Assembly (NCBI RefSeq): GCF_029946515.1 | Contig: NZ_JARZHH010000021.1 | Coordinates: 107,469 to 171,468, forward strand | Direction: 5' to 3' | DNA: 64,000 nt | Origin: Polyangium sp. 6x1 | Lineage (GTDB): Bacteria > Myxococcota_A > Polyangia > Polyangiales > Polyangiaceae | In this document: one piece after another, positions 1 to 10,629 of the stretch | How the letters are laid out: each line of letters opens with the position of its first letter | How positions within the stretch are numbered: the stretch's first letter is position 1 | Program-made: the position numbers and the translations under genes | Notes under the pieces: model-generated | What the model was told of the DNA's origin: nothing | The model's database searches: none | Seen by the model: only the letters and a program-made list of their open reading frames with translations

Positions 1-140
1 CGCGCAGGGGGCACCCGAGGGCGGTACGCCCGCGCCCTGACCGCGGCGGCCTCCCGGCCCGACCAAAGGAACTGGCGGCCGCGCGCGCCTCCGCCGTGGG
101 TTCGTCCGCGCGGACGTGCTACGAAAAAAAAGCACGTTCC

Positions 141-896
141 ATGGTGGATCGGCTCGGCAGAGAACGGCTCCTCGAACTTCAGCTCGCGGGCACACCCGAC
201 AGGGCGCTCGCGTCGCTCGCTGCCGCTTCGCCCGAGGACACGGCCGACCTCGCCGCGCTGCGTGAAGACCTCGGGCTCCTCGCGCACGCCGCGCCGCCCG
301 TCGAGCCCCCGAAGCGCCTGCGCGAGCGCCTCCTCGCGACGCGCCCGCGCGCACGTGGCCCCAGGCGGCCGGTGCTCGTCGTGCTCGACATGATCAACGA
401 CTACCTCACGCCCGGACGCCCGCTCGAAGTCCCGCGCGCGCGGGACGTGGTCCCGGCGGTGAAGGAGCGCATCACGTGGGCGCACGAGAAGAACGTCCCC
501 GTGATCTACGTGTGCGACGCGCACGAGCCCAACGACGAAGACTTTCGCGAGTGGCCGCGCCACGCCGTCGCCGGCACCGAGGGCGGCGACGTGTGGCCCG
601 AGATCGCGCCTTCGCTCGGCGATCACCTCGTGCACAAGCGGACGTACAGCGCCTTCACGGGCAGCTCGTTCGGGCCGCTGCTCGACGAGCTCCACGCCGA
701 TCAGATCATCCTCACGGGCTGCGCCACCGAGATCGGCATGTTCGCCACCGCGAAGGACGCGCTCGAGCGCGGGTTCGTCGTGACGATCCCGCCCGACTGC
801 CAGGCGGGCATGAGCGTCGTGGCCGAGCAAGTCACGCTCGTGACCCTCGCGGCCCTCGTGCCGTTCGAGCCGCGGTACCTTCGCGCCGCGCCTTGA
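141..896 (+). CDS. Isochorismatase-family cysteine hydrolase with extra N-terminal domain
   Basis: Cytosolic amidohydrolase of the isochorismatase/nicotinamidase fold; the substrate cannot be told from sequence. The catalytic triad is visible: Asp83 in VVLDMINDYL, Lys166 in VHKRTYSAF and Cys194 in ILTGCATEIG, with the cis-peptide region just before the Cys. The hydrolase fold begins near residue 75. The first ~70 residues are not part of this family: they read like the helical linker seen in anti-sigma factors, ending in PPVEPPKRLRERLLA. I chose ATG 141; an in-frame GTG at 96 would add 15 residues (CYEKKARS) that look non-coding. It is followed 40 bp later by the sua5 gene on the same strand, so the two may be co-transcribed. 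Family call is firm, function open. Confidence 0.87.
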   Translation: MVDRLGRERLLELQLAGTPDRALASLAAASPEDTADLAALREDLGLLAHAAPPVEPPKRLRERLLATRPRARGPRRPVLVVLDMINDYLTPGRPLEVPRARDVVPAVKERITWAHEKNVPVIYVCDAHEPNDEDFREWPRHAVAGTEGGDVWPEIAPSLGDHLVHKRTYSAFTGSSFGPLLDELHADQIILTGCATEIGMFATAKDALERGFVVTIPPDCQAGMSVVAEQVTLVTLAALVPFEPRYLRAAP

Positions 897-936
897 AGAA
901 CCCGCGCGCCGCGTGCGAAGCGGCTCGCCTTGCTCC

Positions 937-1941
937 ATGATCGCCGCGCCCGTGATCCGCACCGAGCTCCTGCCCTTCGACCCGCCCGCCGTCGCGCGCG
1001 CGGCCGCGCTCCTCCGCGGCAAGCGCCTCGTCGCTTTCCCGACCGAGACCGTCTACGGCCTCGGCGCGCGCGCCGACGAACCTGCCGCCGTGCTTCGCAT
1101 CTTCGAAGCGAAAGGTCGTCCCGCGACGAACCCGCTCATCGTGCACGTCGCAGGCGTCGCCGAGGCGCGCGCGCTCGCGCTCGACTTTCCGCCCGCCGCC
1201 GAGCGGCTCGCCGAGCTCTTCTGGCCCGGCCCGCTCACGCTCGTCGTCATGCGCCGTCCGGGCGCCGTCGCCGACGAGGTCGCGGCGGGCGGACCCACCG
1301 TCGCGATCCGCGTGCCCGCCGCGCCCGTCGCACGCGCGCTCCTCGAAGCGTGCCGTGTGCCCATCGCGGCCCCGAGCGCCAACCGCACGACTTCGCTCTC
1401 GCCCACGACGGCCGAGCACGTCCTGAAATCGCTCAGCGGGCGCATCCCGCTCGTGCTCGACGGCGGCCCTTGCCGGCACGGCATCGAGTCCACGATCGTC
1501 GACGTCTCGCGCAGCCCTGCTGTTCTTTTGCGCCCGGGCGCCATCTCCCTCGACGAGCTCTGCCGCCACGTCGACGTCGTCGATCCCGGCGCGATCACTG
1601 TCTCTCTCGACGAACGCGCGCCTTCGCCGGGCACGTCCGCGCGGCACTACGCGCCTCGCGCCACGCTCGTCGTCGTTCCTGCGGAGGATGCGCGCGCCGA
1701 GGTCGCGAGGCGCCGCGCGCAGGGCTTCATCACCGGCGCTGCCTTGCGTGGGCCTGGCGCCGCGCTCGATCCTCCCGTCGAGATTTTGCCCGCCGACCCC
1801 GAGGGATACGCGGCTGCGCTCTACGCGGCGCTCCATCGCCTCGACGACGCGGGCTGCGACAGCGTCGTGGTCGAAGCGCCTCCGGCGGGCTCTGCGTGGG
1901 CTGCCGTCCACGATCGCCTGCGTCGCGCCTCTTCTGCTTGA
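937..1941 (+). CDS. sua5: L-threonylcarbamoyladenylate synthase (Sua5/TsaC, long form)
   Basis: Makes threonylcarbamoyl-AMP from Thr, bicarbonate and ATP, the first step of the t6A37 modification of ANN-decoding tRNAs. The N-terminal YrdC domain (about residues 10-195) shows the diagnostic FPTETVYGLGA, the KGRP.TNPLIVH segment, the LFWPGPLTLV motif and the SANRT/S motif followed by G..STIVD and LLRPGAI. A C-terminal Sua5 domain (about 215-330) starts after the SPGTSARHYAPRA linker, giving 334 residues, the length of the Sua5 rather than the short TsaC form. ATG 937 is preferred over an upstream GTG at 913 because homologues begin close to the YrdC domain. It follows the cysteine hydrolase gene by 40 bp. 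Confidence 0.93.
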   Translation: MIAAPVIRTELLPFDPPAVARAAALLRGKRLVAFPTETVYGLGARADEPAAVLRIFEAKGRPATNPLIVHVAGVAEARALALDFPPAAERLAELFWPGPLTLVVMRRPGAVADEVAAGGPTVAIRVPAAPVARALLEACRVPIAAPSANRTTSLSPTTAEHVLKSLSGRIPLVLDGGPCRHGIESTIVDVSRSPAVLLRPGAISLDELCRHVDVVDPGAITVSLDERAPSPGTSARHYAPRATLVVVPAEDARAEVARRRAQGFITGAALRGPGAALDPPVEILPADPEGYAAALYAALHRLDDAGCDSVVVEAPPAGSAWAAVHDRLRRASSA

Positions 1942-2002
1942 GCGCGGGAATTGCTGACGCCTCCTCGTGGGTTGTGGCAAAACGGAGGAGCCAGCTCTTG
2001 GG

Positions 2003-3310
2003 ATGACGAAGGTCGTGGTTCGTTCGGATCAAAAGGCGAAGCGTCCCGCGCGCACGACGCGTGGTTCGCTCCGGTCCACGCTCCCGGCGATCGGTGTCGC
2101 GGCGCTCGCGCTCGCGGCCGCCGTGCCGGCCCACGCGGGGCCGCTGCTCGATCAGCCGCCCAAGCTCTACACCTTCAAGCTCGACGACCCGTCCGCGCCG
2201 CGCCTCGGCCTCCTGCGCTCGTACCTCAACGCCGAGGTCGAGAGCCCCGGCCCGCTGCGCCGCTACATCTGGGGCCCGTTTGGCCAGTGGCGGAACGAGC
2301 CGTGGTGGCAGCTCGCGTGGGGCCCTGCGCGCGCGGAAGGCGACGCCGCGGACGAACCTCCCGCGCACGACGACCTTCACGCCTTCGGAGCGAGCCGCGT
2401 TCGTCTCCTCGACGTCGAGCCCGCGGCCTTCGCGCCGCACCCGTTTTCCCGCGTGACATCGGAGGGCTCCGAGCTCCTCCGCATCGAGCCCGACGTCTTG
2501 CCAGCCTGGTCGTGGAACGGCCTCGATCCGGCGCGTTCGCCGGCGCTGCTCGCCTCGACCGGGCCGAGCTTCGCTTCGAACGGCTTCGACTCGCTCTGGG
2601 CGCCGCCGCCGAAGCCCGTCCGTGACTGGCGTTGCCGTCGTCGCCCCGTGACGTTCGTGCGCGGCCCCGGCGAGCGTGACGCCTTCCCGCTCGTGCGTTG
2701 CGACGGCTCCGTCGCGCCCGAGGCGCTCGATCGCCTCGCGCTCATGATGCGCCCGGCCGACGTCGCGCGCCCCGGCGATCTCCTCCCGGACGAGCCCGAT
2801 CCCGAGGCCGCGCGCAAGGGCGAGTGGATCAGCGACGTGCGCCTCGTGCACCCGCGTCTGCTCTGGGCGCTGCAGCGCATCGCCGACGCGTACCCCTGGC
2901 GGCCGATCTACATCTACAGCGGCTATCGCCCCGGCGCGAAGGTCGCGGGCACGGGCCACCAGAGCATGCACGCGGCCGCGCGCGCCGCGGACATCCAGGT
3001 CCACGGCATCCCGAACGCCACGATCTTTCAGCTCTGCCGCACCCTCGAAGACGTCGGATGTGGCTTCTATCCGAACAGCAAATTCGTCCATGTCGACGTG
3101 CGCAGGCCCGGCACGGGACACGCGCTCTGGATCGACGCGTCCGGCCCCTCCGAGCCTCCGCAGTACGTCGATTCGTGGCCGGGCGTGCTCGAGAAGGGCG
3201 GCATGGCCTGGGCGCCCGCGCAAGCCACGCCTGGTGTCGTGGAGTGGTCTTCCCGCCTGCCGTCCGGGGCAAGCATGCCCGCGCCGCCGCGGTACGGCGG
3301 GCCGCCCTAG
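2003..3310 (+). CDS. Exported M15-type murein peptidase (DUF882/YcbK-like)
   Basis: Predicted zinc D-Ala-D-Ala type peptidase acting on peptidoglycan in the periplasm. The N-terminus has a positively charged stretch and a hydrophobic segment ending in VPAHA, a typical signal peptidase I site. The C-terminal domain (about residues 285-400) contains the YSGYRP segment, then SMHAAARAADI and FVHVDVR, giving His323, Asp330 and His363 as the expected zinc ligands of the SxHxxGxAxDI...HVD pattern. The ~230 residues before it, rich in Pro, Trp and Asp, match nothing I recognise. ATG 2003 was chosen over GTG 1967, whose extra residues (GCGKTEEPALG) would push the signal peptide inward. 435 residues. 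Confidence 0.82.
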   Translation: MTKVVVRSDQKAKRPARTTRGSLRSTLPAIGVAALALAAAVPAHAGPLLDQPPKLYTFKLDDPSAPRLGLLRSYLNAEVESPGPLRRYIWGPFGQWRNEPWWQLAWGPARAEGDAADEPPAHDDLHAFGASRVRLLDVEPAAFAPHPFSRVTSEGSELLRIEPDVLPAWSWNGLDPARSPALLASTGPSFASNGFDSLWAPPPKPVRDWRCRRRPVTFVRGPGERDAFPLVRCDGSVAPEALDRLALMMRPADVARPGDLLPDEPDPEAARKGEWISDVRLVHPRLLWALQRIADAYPWRPIYIYSGYRPGAKVAGTGHQSMHAAARAADIQVHGIPNATIFQLCRTLEDVGCGFYPNSKFVHVDVRRPGTGHALWIDASGPSEPPQYVDSWPGVLEKGGMAWAPAQATPGVVEWSSRLPSGASMPAPPRYGGPP

Positions 3311-3367
3311 CGCCCTCGCGCGCCCGCGCGCGAGCCACCACGCGAAGAATTCGTTACGATCCTCTTC

Positions 3368-4552
3368 GTGCGCGCTTTGCTTCGTTGGCTCTTGCTCGGC
3401 GGCGTGCCCCTCGGCGTCGCCCTCGCGCCGCTCGCGTGTGACGACAGCGGCTACCCCCAGATCATCGTTCGTCCGGGCGATCCAGGCGACGGCGGTCCCT
3501 CCTTCGACGCCACCTGGCCCGACGCCTTCCCCGACGGCGACGCCGGTGATCCCGACGCGCCCGACGCCATCGCCTCACCCGTCTGGATCGGCCTCACGCC
3601 GAACCCCATGGGCGACGGCGCGCCGAAGCCCGGCGACGTCATCGCGGCCCGCCTCGGCGCGCTCGCACTCGGCGCGCGCGCCACGATGCTGAGGCGCACG
3701 CCGATGGAGCTCGCCACCGACGAAGGCATGAACGCGCTCGCCGAGGAGGCCACCTTCTTCAGCGATCGCGGCGTCGTCCTCGGCTTCTCGCTCGTCATCG
3801 TCGATCGCTCTGTCGCGTTTCTCCCGCCCGAGCTCGCGGAGATGCCGTGGAACGCGCCCGAGGTCCTCTCCTTCGCGCATGCCTCGGTCGACGCGGCGTT
3901 CGCGGCTCTCGGCGGCGCGGCGCAGTTTGTCGTGCTCGGCCGCGACGTCGACATCCGCCTCGCCGCGCGCCCCGACGAGCGCGCGGCCTTCGAGCTCTTC
4001 GCGAGCGACGTCCTCGACTACGTCCGCGCGCATCCGCTCGCGGCGCCGGACATCCGTGCGGGCGTGGGCTTCTCGTTCGAGGGCGTGTCCGCTCCGGATC
4101 CCTCGTTCTTGCCGCTGCTCGACGCGAGCGACGTCGCGGTCGCTTCGTATCTGCCCGGGCTCGGCGGCGCCGAGGCGGGGCCTCCGAGCGACATCTCCGC
4201 GCATGCCGACACGATCCTCGCGCGTGCTGCGGACAAGGCCTTGGTGCTCGAATCCGTCGGGTATCCGAGCTCGTCTGTCGTCGGGGGCTCGGAGGAAAAG
4301 CAGGCGCTTTTTCTCGAGACGTTCTTCAATGCGCTCGCGCCCCGGCGCGATCGATTCGTGTTCGTGAACGTCGAGGGGCTGCACGATCTCGGCTCCGTCC
4401 GGTGCGGAGAGCGCGCGGCTGTCCTGGGCGAGCCTGTGGATGGACCGTACGCAGCTTATGCATGCTCGCTCGGCCTCTTCACGGAGCAGGGTCAGGAAAA
4501 GGCTTCCTGGAAGGCCTTCTTGAACGGCGCGGCCGCGTTCGCGTCACCGTGA
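3368..4552 (+). CDS. GH53-like TIM-barrel lipoprotein
   Basis: Predicted lipoprotein: hydrophobic start and lipobox LAPLAC with Cys24, followed by an Asp/Pro/Gly-rich low-complexity linker to about residue 75. The rest resembles glycoside hydrolase barrels of the endo-beta-1,4-galactanase (GH53) type. A conserved strand ends in LESVGYPSS, where Glu295 sits at the nucleophile position, and a typical [14 protein letters not shown] helix follows. At the place where such enzymes carry GNEVD with the acid/base Glu, this protein reads GRDVD (Asp193), so activity is uncertain. Start is GTG 3368; no better start lies downstream before the signal sequence. Substrate unknown; fold assignment is by pattern only. 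Confidence 0.65.
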   Translation: MRALLRWLLLGGVPLGVALAPLACDDSGYPQIIVRPGDPGDGGPSFDATWPDAFPDGDAGDPDAPDAIASPVWIGLTPNPMGDGAPKPGDVIAARLGALALGARATMLRRTPMELATDEGMNALAEEATFFSDRGVVLGFSLVIVDRSVAFLPPELAEMPWNAPEVLSFAHASVDAAFAALGGAAQFVVLGRDVDIRLAARPDERAAFELFASDVLDYVRAHPLAAPDIRAGVGFSFEGVSAPDPSFLPLLDASDVAVASYLPGLGGAEAGPPSDISAHADTILARAADKALVLESVGYPSSSVVGGSEEKQALFLETFFNALAPRRDRFVFVNVEGLHDLGSVRCGERAAVLGEPVDGPYAAYACSLGLFTEQGQEKASWKAFLNGAAAFASP

Positions 4553-4573
4553 TCCGTGATGTAAGGTATCCAC

Positions 4574-6628
<2,055 letters not shown>

Positions 6629-6653
6629 TCGGCCCTCTCGATCGCGTCCCCAG

Positions 6654-6686
6654 GCTCCCCGCTCCGACCGAGCGGGGAGCTTTTTT
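6654..6686 (+). terminator. Intrinsic terminator of prkA
   Basis: Perfect 11-bp stem: GCTCCCCGCTC at 6654-6664 pairs with GAGCGGGGAGC at 6670-6680 around a 5-nt loop, followed directly by six T. It starts 26 bp after the prkA stop codon. Confidence 0.95.
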
Positions 6687-6853
6687 CATTTTGCCGCGGT
6701 GCGCCGTAAACCCCGCCCCGCGTTCGAATACACGCGAAACGTCGACAAAATCAGCGCTGCGCAGCCGCCTTCGCGCTACGCAAAACCCATTTCGCGCCTA
6801 TTTTCGCGGATCTCCCCATTGGGTCCCGGTCTTTCCCGGGTTATAGATGGTTC

Positions 6854-7285
6854 ATGCGACGCCTCGGCGCGCTCCTTGGTTCGTCCCTCTTCTTGCTGGT
6901 TTCCGTCGGCTGCGGCGGATACCTCGGTAGCGCCCAGCGCGCATACCAGGATGGCCGTTACCTCGAAGCGGCCGAGAAGCTCGGGGATCACGAGGACGAA
7001 GTCGCCGCGCTCTCGCCGCGCAAGCAGGTGAGCTACGGGCTGTATCTGGGGCTCTCCCTGATGAAGCTCGGGGACCACGACGGCGCCGATCGCTGGCTCG
7101 ATTTCGCCGAGCAGGTCGAAGCCCAGCGGCCCGGGACGTTGCGGGCCGACGAGAAGCGGGAGCTCGAAGCCGCGCGCGGGCAGCTCGCCGGCGTCGAGGA
7201 GAAGGCCAAGCCTGCGAGCGAGGAGCCGCCTGCCCAGGAAGCGCCGCTCCTCCGTACCGTTCGACAGACCGAACCTGCGCCCTAG
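6854..7285 (+). CDS. Small lipoprotein with TPR-like helices
   Basis: 143-residue predicted lipoprotein: basic start, hydrophobic stretch and lipobox LVSVGC with Cys20. Residues 25-110 form amphipathic helical pairs (SAQRAYQDGRYLEAAEKL; GLYLGLSLMKLGDHDGADRWL) that read as one or two TPR-like units; the end is Ala/Pro/Glu-rich and likely disordered. Such proteins usually serve as envelope scaffolds; no specific function can be assigned. Its stop codon overlaps that of the convergent gene: the four bases CTAG at 7282-7285 supply both stops. Confidence 0.75.
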   Translation: MRRLGALLGSSLFLLVSVGCGGYLGSAQRAYQDGRYLEAAEKLGDHEDEVAALSPRKQVSYGLYLGLSLMKLGDHDGADRWLDFAEQVEAQRPGTLRADEKRELEAARGQLAGVEEKAKPASEEPPAQEAPLLRTVRQTEPAP

Positions 7286-7560
7286 GACGCGTCCTTTTCG
7301 AGCTTCGCGCGCAGGCGCGAGACGCTCTGCTCCAGCGACGAAACGACCCGCCGGAGGTCGCGCACTTCATCCGAGGTCGCGAGGCCCATCGACTTCGCGA
7401 ACGCTTCCTTCTGCTCCGTCGTGAACGTCGAGACCCTCCCGGGCATGCTCATCGCCGTCATCACGAGCTTCATGAAGCGCTCGTCCTGCATGAGCTTCGC
7501 GACCTGCGGGCTCGCCGCGAACTTCATTCCCTCGGAGACGATCCGATCCTTGATGGACAT
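7282..7560 (-). CDS. Small coiled-coil protein, phasin-like
   Basis: 92-residue soluble helical protein. The C-terminal third (DEVRDLRRVVSSLEQSVSRL) is a heptad-repeat coiled coil; the N-terminus contains KFAASPQVAKLMQDERFMKLVM. The arrangement recalls small phasin or accessory-protein families with C-terminal oligomerising helices, but nothing proves granule binding. It is convergent with the lipoprotein gene, sharing the CTAG stop overlap, and divergent from the PEGA-domain gene across a 285-bp gap. Start ATG at 7560. Function unknown. Confidence 0.72.
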   Translation of the reverse strand: MSIKDRIVSEGMKFAASPQVAKLMQDERFMKLVMTAMSMPGRVSTFTTEQKEAFAKSMGLATSDEVRDLRRVVSSLEQSVSRLRAKLEKDAS

Positions 7561-7764
7561 GGACGGAGCCTAGAGCATCGACCCGGTCGATGCCCGGAAG
7601 ATCGCGAAACGAGCTTCCCTCGGGCGGGTGAATCGGCCGGGCTTTGCCTGGCCGAGAGGGGGACGCGAGGCGTCCCCCTCGGGACAAAAGACCCAGGCGA
7701 GTGCCGGGTGCAGCGTAGGCGGCCCCCTGTCCCCCGTCCCCTGATAAAACGTGGGTTCGATTTG

Positions 7765-7785
7765 CGTTTGTCATTACGTTTGTCA
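7765..7785. repeat. Two direct copies of CGTTTGTCA, 12-bp period
   Basis: CGTTTGTCA occurs at 7765-7773 and again at 7777-7785, in the 285-bp gap between the divergent coiled-coil and PEGA genes. Copies a little more than one helical turn apart could be an operator for either gene. No factor can be named. The rest of the gap shows only a GC-rich stretch and a ribosome-binding site at 7834-7845. Confidence 0.35.
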
Positions 7786-7845
7786 GAGTCCCGTGGAGCC
7801 ATTCGCGCGGGATTTTTCCCGCGCGTGTGCTCGGGAGGGGAGAGA

Positions 7846-8289
7846 ATGCACTCGAACGGCCTCGCCAATGGCTGCGTGCCGGGCGTTCACGAATCCGCCG
7901 ACGATCCGCCGTCGACCCAGCCCAGGACCCAGCGCTCTGCCGCGGCGTCGCCCGATTCCACGGTGCTGCTCTGCGTCCAGGTCACGCCGCCGGACGCGCG
8001 CATTTTCCTCGACGACGCGCTGATCTCGGTCGGGCCGCACCGCGGGCGCATTCCGTGTGAGCTCCGCTGGCGGGTCCTGCGCGCCATCGCGCCGGGTTAT
8101 GTCCCGTGGGCCGAGGTCATCATGCCCGTCACCGACATCACCGTGGCCGTGGCCCTCGGGCGGAAAGCGCAATCGACGCCGCCGCCGCCGCGCCCGATCC
8201 GCGTCGTCCTCCGCCAGCCGGAGGAGCCAGCGCCGGATTCAGCGCCCCCGTCGTCCACCGATCCGCTGGCGATTACCGTCGGCTGGTGA
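7846..8289 (+). CDS. PEGA-domain-like protein
   Basis: 147-residue protein with a central ~70-residue segment of PEGA type: VTPPDARIFLDDALISVGPHRG..P..LRWRVLRAIAPGYVPWAEVIMPV, the beta-rich module that usually sits on kinases or surface proteins in myxobacteria. Here it stands alone, with disordered Ser/Pro-rich ends and no signal peptide. ATG 7846 was chosen because of the strong purine-rich site GGGAGGGGAGAG just upstream; the open frame extends 46 codons further without a comparable site. A terminator follows 11 bp after the stop. Role unknown. Confidence 0.7.
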   Translation: MHSNGLANGCVPGVHESADDPPSTQPRTQRSAAASPDSTVLLCVQVTPPDARIFLDDALISVGPHRGRIPCELRWRVLRAIAPGYVPWAEVIMPVTDITVAVALGRKAQSTPPPPRPIRVVLRQPEEPAPDSAPPSSTDPLAITVGW

Positions 8290-8300
8290 ACGTTTACCTT

Positions 8301-8353
8301 GGCGCTCGGAGGCTGGGCTCGCAGGCGCGCGCCGGGCCTCCGAGCGCCTTTTT
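8301..8353 (+). terminator. Intrinsic terminator after the PEGA gene
   Basis: GGCGCTCGGAGGC at 8301-8313 pairs exactly with GCCTCCGAGCGCC at 8336-8348, followed by five T. The 22-nt loop contains additional GC pairing. It lies between two convergent genes; the T-run orientation fits the plus-strand gene. Confidence 0.85.
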
Positions 8354-8367
8354 CGTGCAGCAATTCT

Positions 8368-9411
8368 TCAATGGGCGACGCGCGCGCCGAGCCACCGCGC
8401 GATGAGCGGCCAGACCGTGTGCGTCGAGCGGCTGCCCATGATCAGATCGATGTGACCCTGCGGGAATTCGCGGTACGTCTTGTCCCGCGAGCGGCTCGAT
8501 CGATACGCCGGCTCGACCGACGCGGGCGGCGCGAGGTCGTCGCTCTCGCCGGCGATCACGAGCAGCGGCACGTCCATCGCCTCGAACCCCTCGACGAACC
8601 CGGACAAACCTCCGAGCCGGTGCCCGCTCTGCCGCGCCTCCGCCGCCGCGAGGAACATGTTGCGGAGCACCGTGATGCTGCCGCTATCCATCGCCAGCGA
8701 CATGTGCTGCGAGAGCACCATGGGCTCCATCGATCCGGGACGGAAGCCGCGGATCGGGAGCGGGAAAACGGGGCTTTCGACGAGGACGCGCGCGAGGCGG
8801 ACGACCTCGCCGATGGCGCGCAGCCCGAGCGCGCCGTGGCCGAACGACATGCGCCGGTCCACGGCGAGCAAGAGGTGGCCGGCCAGCGTGAGCGGCAGCG
8901 AGCCGCGCGTGAAATGGTACGGGCTGCCGAGCGTCGCCACGCCGGCCACCGCGCCGTGGGCGAGCGGCGCCGCCGCGTAGCTCACGAGCCCGCCGAGCGA
9001 GTGTCCGACGAGGAACACGGGGCGCGGCCCGGCGAGCCGCTGCACCTCTTCGAGCGCCCAGGGCACGTCCTGGTGGACGAACTCGCTCACGTCGGTCGGC
9101 CGCCGCGCGCCGAGGTGTCTCGAACGGCCGTGTCCGCGCAGGTCGAGGTTGAAGACGTCGAAGCCCTCGCGCGCGAGGTAGTTCGACAGGCTCCGGGCGG
9201 GCAGGTGCCAGGCGTACCGATTTTGCCCGTAGCCGTGAATGAGCAGCACGCTCCCCCGCGTCCCGCCGAGCTCTGCTGAGCGTTTTCGCACCATCGCCAG
9301 CGGAATCCCCTCGTCGGATCCGCCACCCCGCACGATGCACAGCTCCTTGACGAAACGCCCGCGCGCGTCGCGATCGATCGCCTGTTCGACGCGGAGTTGG
9401 TGCAGGATCAT
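8368..9411 (-). CDS. Alpha/beta-hydrolase (lipase/esterase-like)
   Basis: 347-residue serine hydrolase. The oxyanion-hole region LLIHGYGQNRYAWH, the NLDLRGHGRS segment and the nucleophile elbow VGHSLGG (Ser138) are all present; the acid is in AGESDDLAPP (Asp291 or Asp292) and the His in GHIDLIMG (His320). A ~70-residue lid-like insert lies between the elbow and the acid. Members act on esters or lipids; the exact substrate is unknown. ATG 9411 is preferred over a start 18 codons upstream because AGGG lies at the right distance before it. No signal peptide, so probably cytosolic. Stands alone, convergent with the PEGA gene. Confidence 0.86.
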   Translation of the reverse strand: MILHQLRVEQAIDRDARGRFVKELCIVRGGGSDEGIPLAMVRKRSAELGGTRGSVLLIHGYGQNRYAWHLPARSLSNYLAREGFDVFNLDLRGHGRSRHLGARRPTDVSEFVHQDVPWALEEVQRLAGPRPVFLVGHSLGGLVSYAAAPLAHGAVAGVATLGSPYHFTRGSLPLTLAGHLLLAVDRRMSFGHGALGLRAIGEVVRLARVLVESPVFPLPIRGFRPGSMEPMVLSQHMSLAMDSGSITVLRNMFLAAAEARQSGHRLGGLSGFVEGFEAMDVPLLVIAGESDDLAPPASVEPAYRSSRSRDKTYREFPQGHIDLIMGSRSTHTVWPLIARWLGARVAH

Positions 9412-9697
9412 CGGTGCCCTCCGATTACCTACAAGAATGCTCCGAGCATGCAACGCGCCGAGCACTTCCCGGACATTGGGGACGCGCGCGGCGCATCGTT
9501 TTCAAGGAAAACCGGGAAGCCTTCGCGACGTGGATGCCGAAATGGCTGGCACGCGGGTCTTGTTAGGTGGGTTGGACCACGTTCTTGTGTGAATCTCGGG
9601 TGGGGTTTTTGGCGTCGCGGGGGCTTTCAAGACGGGCGGGCTCGTGTACTGTCTCGGGCGTCCTTCTCCTTCGCACACACCGACGAAAGAGCGCCCC

Positions 9698-10606
9698 ATG
9701 ACCCGCAAGGCCCTGGTTGCCCGCTTCGCCCTCCTGACCCTTGGCGCGTGCCTCTTCGTGGCCCGCACCGCGTCCGCGCAGCCCTCCGAGGACGGGTTCG
9801 ACAAGGACGTCGACGACACGATGGCCGGAAAGGCGAACGACAAGGAAGAGGCAGCCGCCGGCGACAAGATGCCGGGCGAGAAGGAGAAGACGAAAACGGA
9901 GGAGAGCGGCGACACCGGGATCTGGGACACGAAAGAGGATCCCACGAAGGCGTACCGCTACATCGGCCTCCGCTACCGCCACGCCATCGTGCCGAAGGGG
10001 ATCCTGAACCTCTTCGCCGACGGCGGCGCCACGGTGGGCGTGCCGATGGGCGGCCTCGAGTTCGGCACGCGGCGCGATCGGCTCGAATACATCTTCTCGC
10101 TCTCGTACGCCGACTACTCGAGCGGCGACATGATCTTCAAAGGCAAGAGCCAGCCGGACACGGCGTACGAGCGCGTGCAGAGCGATCTCGCCGTGATTTT
10201 CGGGAAGGTCGAGATCCTCTACGAAGTGCCGCTCGACAAGAAGAGCCGCTTCTCGCTGCTCTTCGGCGGCGGCGTGGGCATCGGCGGCGTGATCGGCGAT
10301 CTCCATCGGCGGCAGGTCTACCCGGGCACGGGCAGCGATCCTGCGGTCCCGTCGCAGTGGAACGACTGCACGGCCCGCGACGAGCCGGACGCGACCTACT
10401 GCGCCAACGACAACGGCCACTTCGGCAACTACGCCGAGCCGAGCTGGGCGAACGGCGGATCCAAGCCGTTCATTTTCCCGTGGATCGCGCTTCCGCAGGT
10501 GAGCTTCCGCTACAAGCCCATCAAGATGCTCCAGGCGCGCGCGGACGTGGGCTTCGCCATTAGCTCGGGCGTGTACTTCGGCGCCAGCATCGACTACATC
10601 CTCTGA
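9698..10606 (+). CDS. Exported outer-membrane-type beta-barrel protein
   Basis: 302-residue protein with a clean signal peptide (hydrophobic residues 8-25, cut after TASA) and then a charged Lys/Glu/Asp-rich linker to about residue 70. The C-terminal 230 residues alternate hydrophobic and polar residues, are rich in Gly and aromatics (YRYIGLRYRHAI; FSLLFGGGVGIGG), and end in FGASIDYIL, typical of an outer-membrane barrel. No family recognised. Just 23 bp before the TTG start of the giant kinase/activator gene, so possibly co-transcribed. ATG 9698; an upstream frame start would block the signal peptide. Confidence 0.72.
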   Translation: MTRKALVARFALLTLGACLFVARTASAQPSEDGFDKDVDDTMAGKANDKEEAAAGDKMPGEKEKTKTEESGDTGIWDTKEDPTKAYRYIGLRYRHAIVPKGILNLFADGGATVGVPMGGLEFGTRRDRLEYIFSLSYADYSSGDMIFKGKSQPDTAYERVQSDLAVIFGKVEILYEVPLDKKSRFSLLFGGGVGIGGVIGDLHRRQVYPGTGSDPAVPSQWNDCTARDEPDATYCANDNGHFGNYAEPSWANGGSKPFIFPWIALPQVSFRYKPIKMLQARADVGFAISSGVYFGASIDYIL

Positions 10607-10629
10607 AGGAAGAGGAGCCCAGGGGAACG

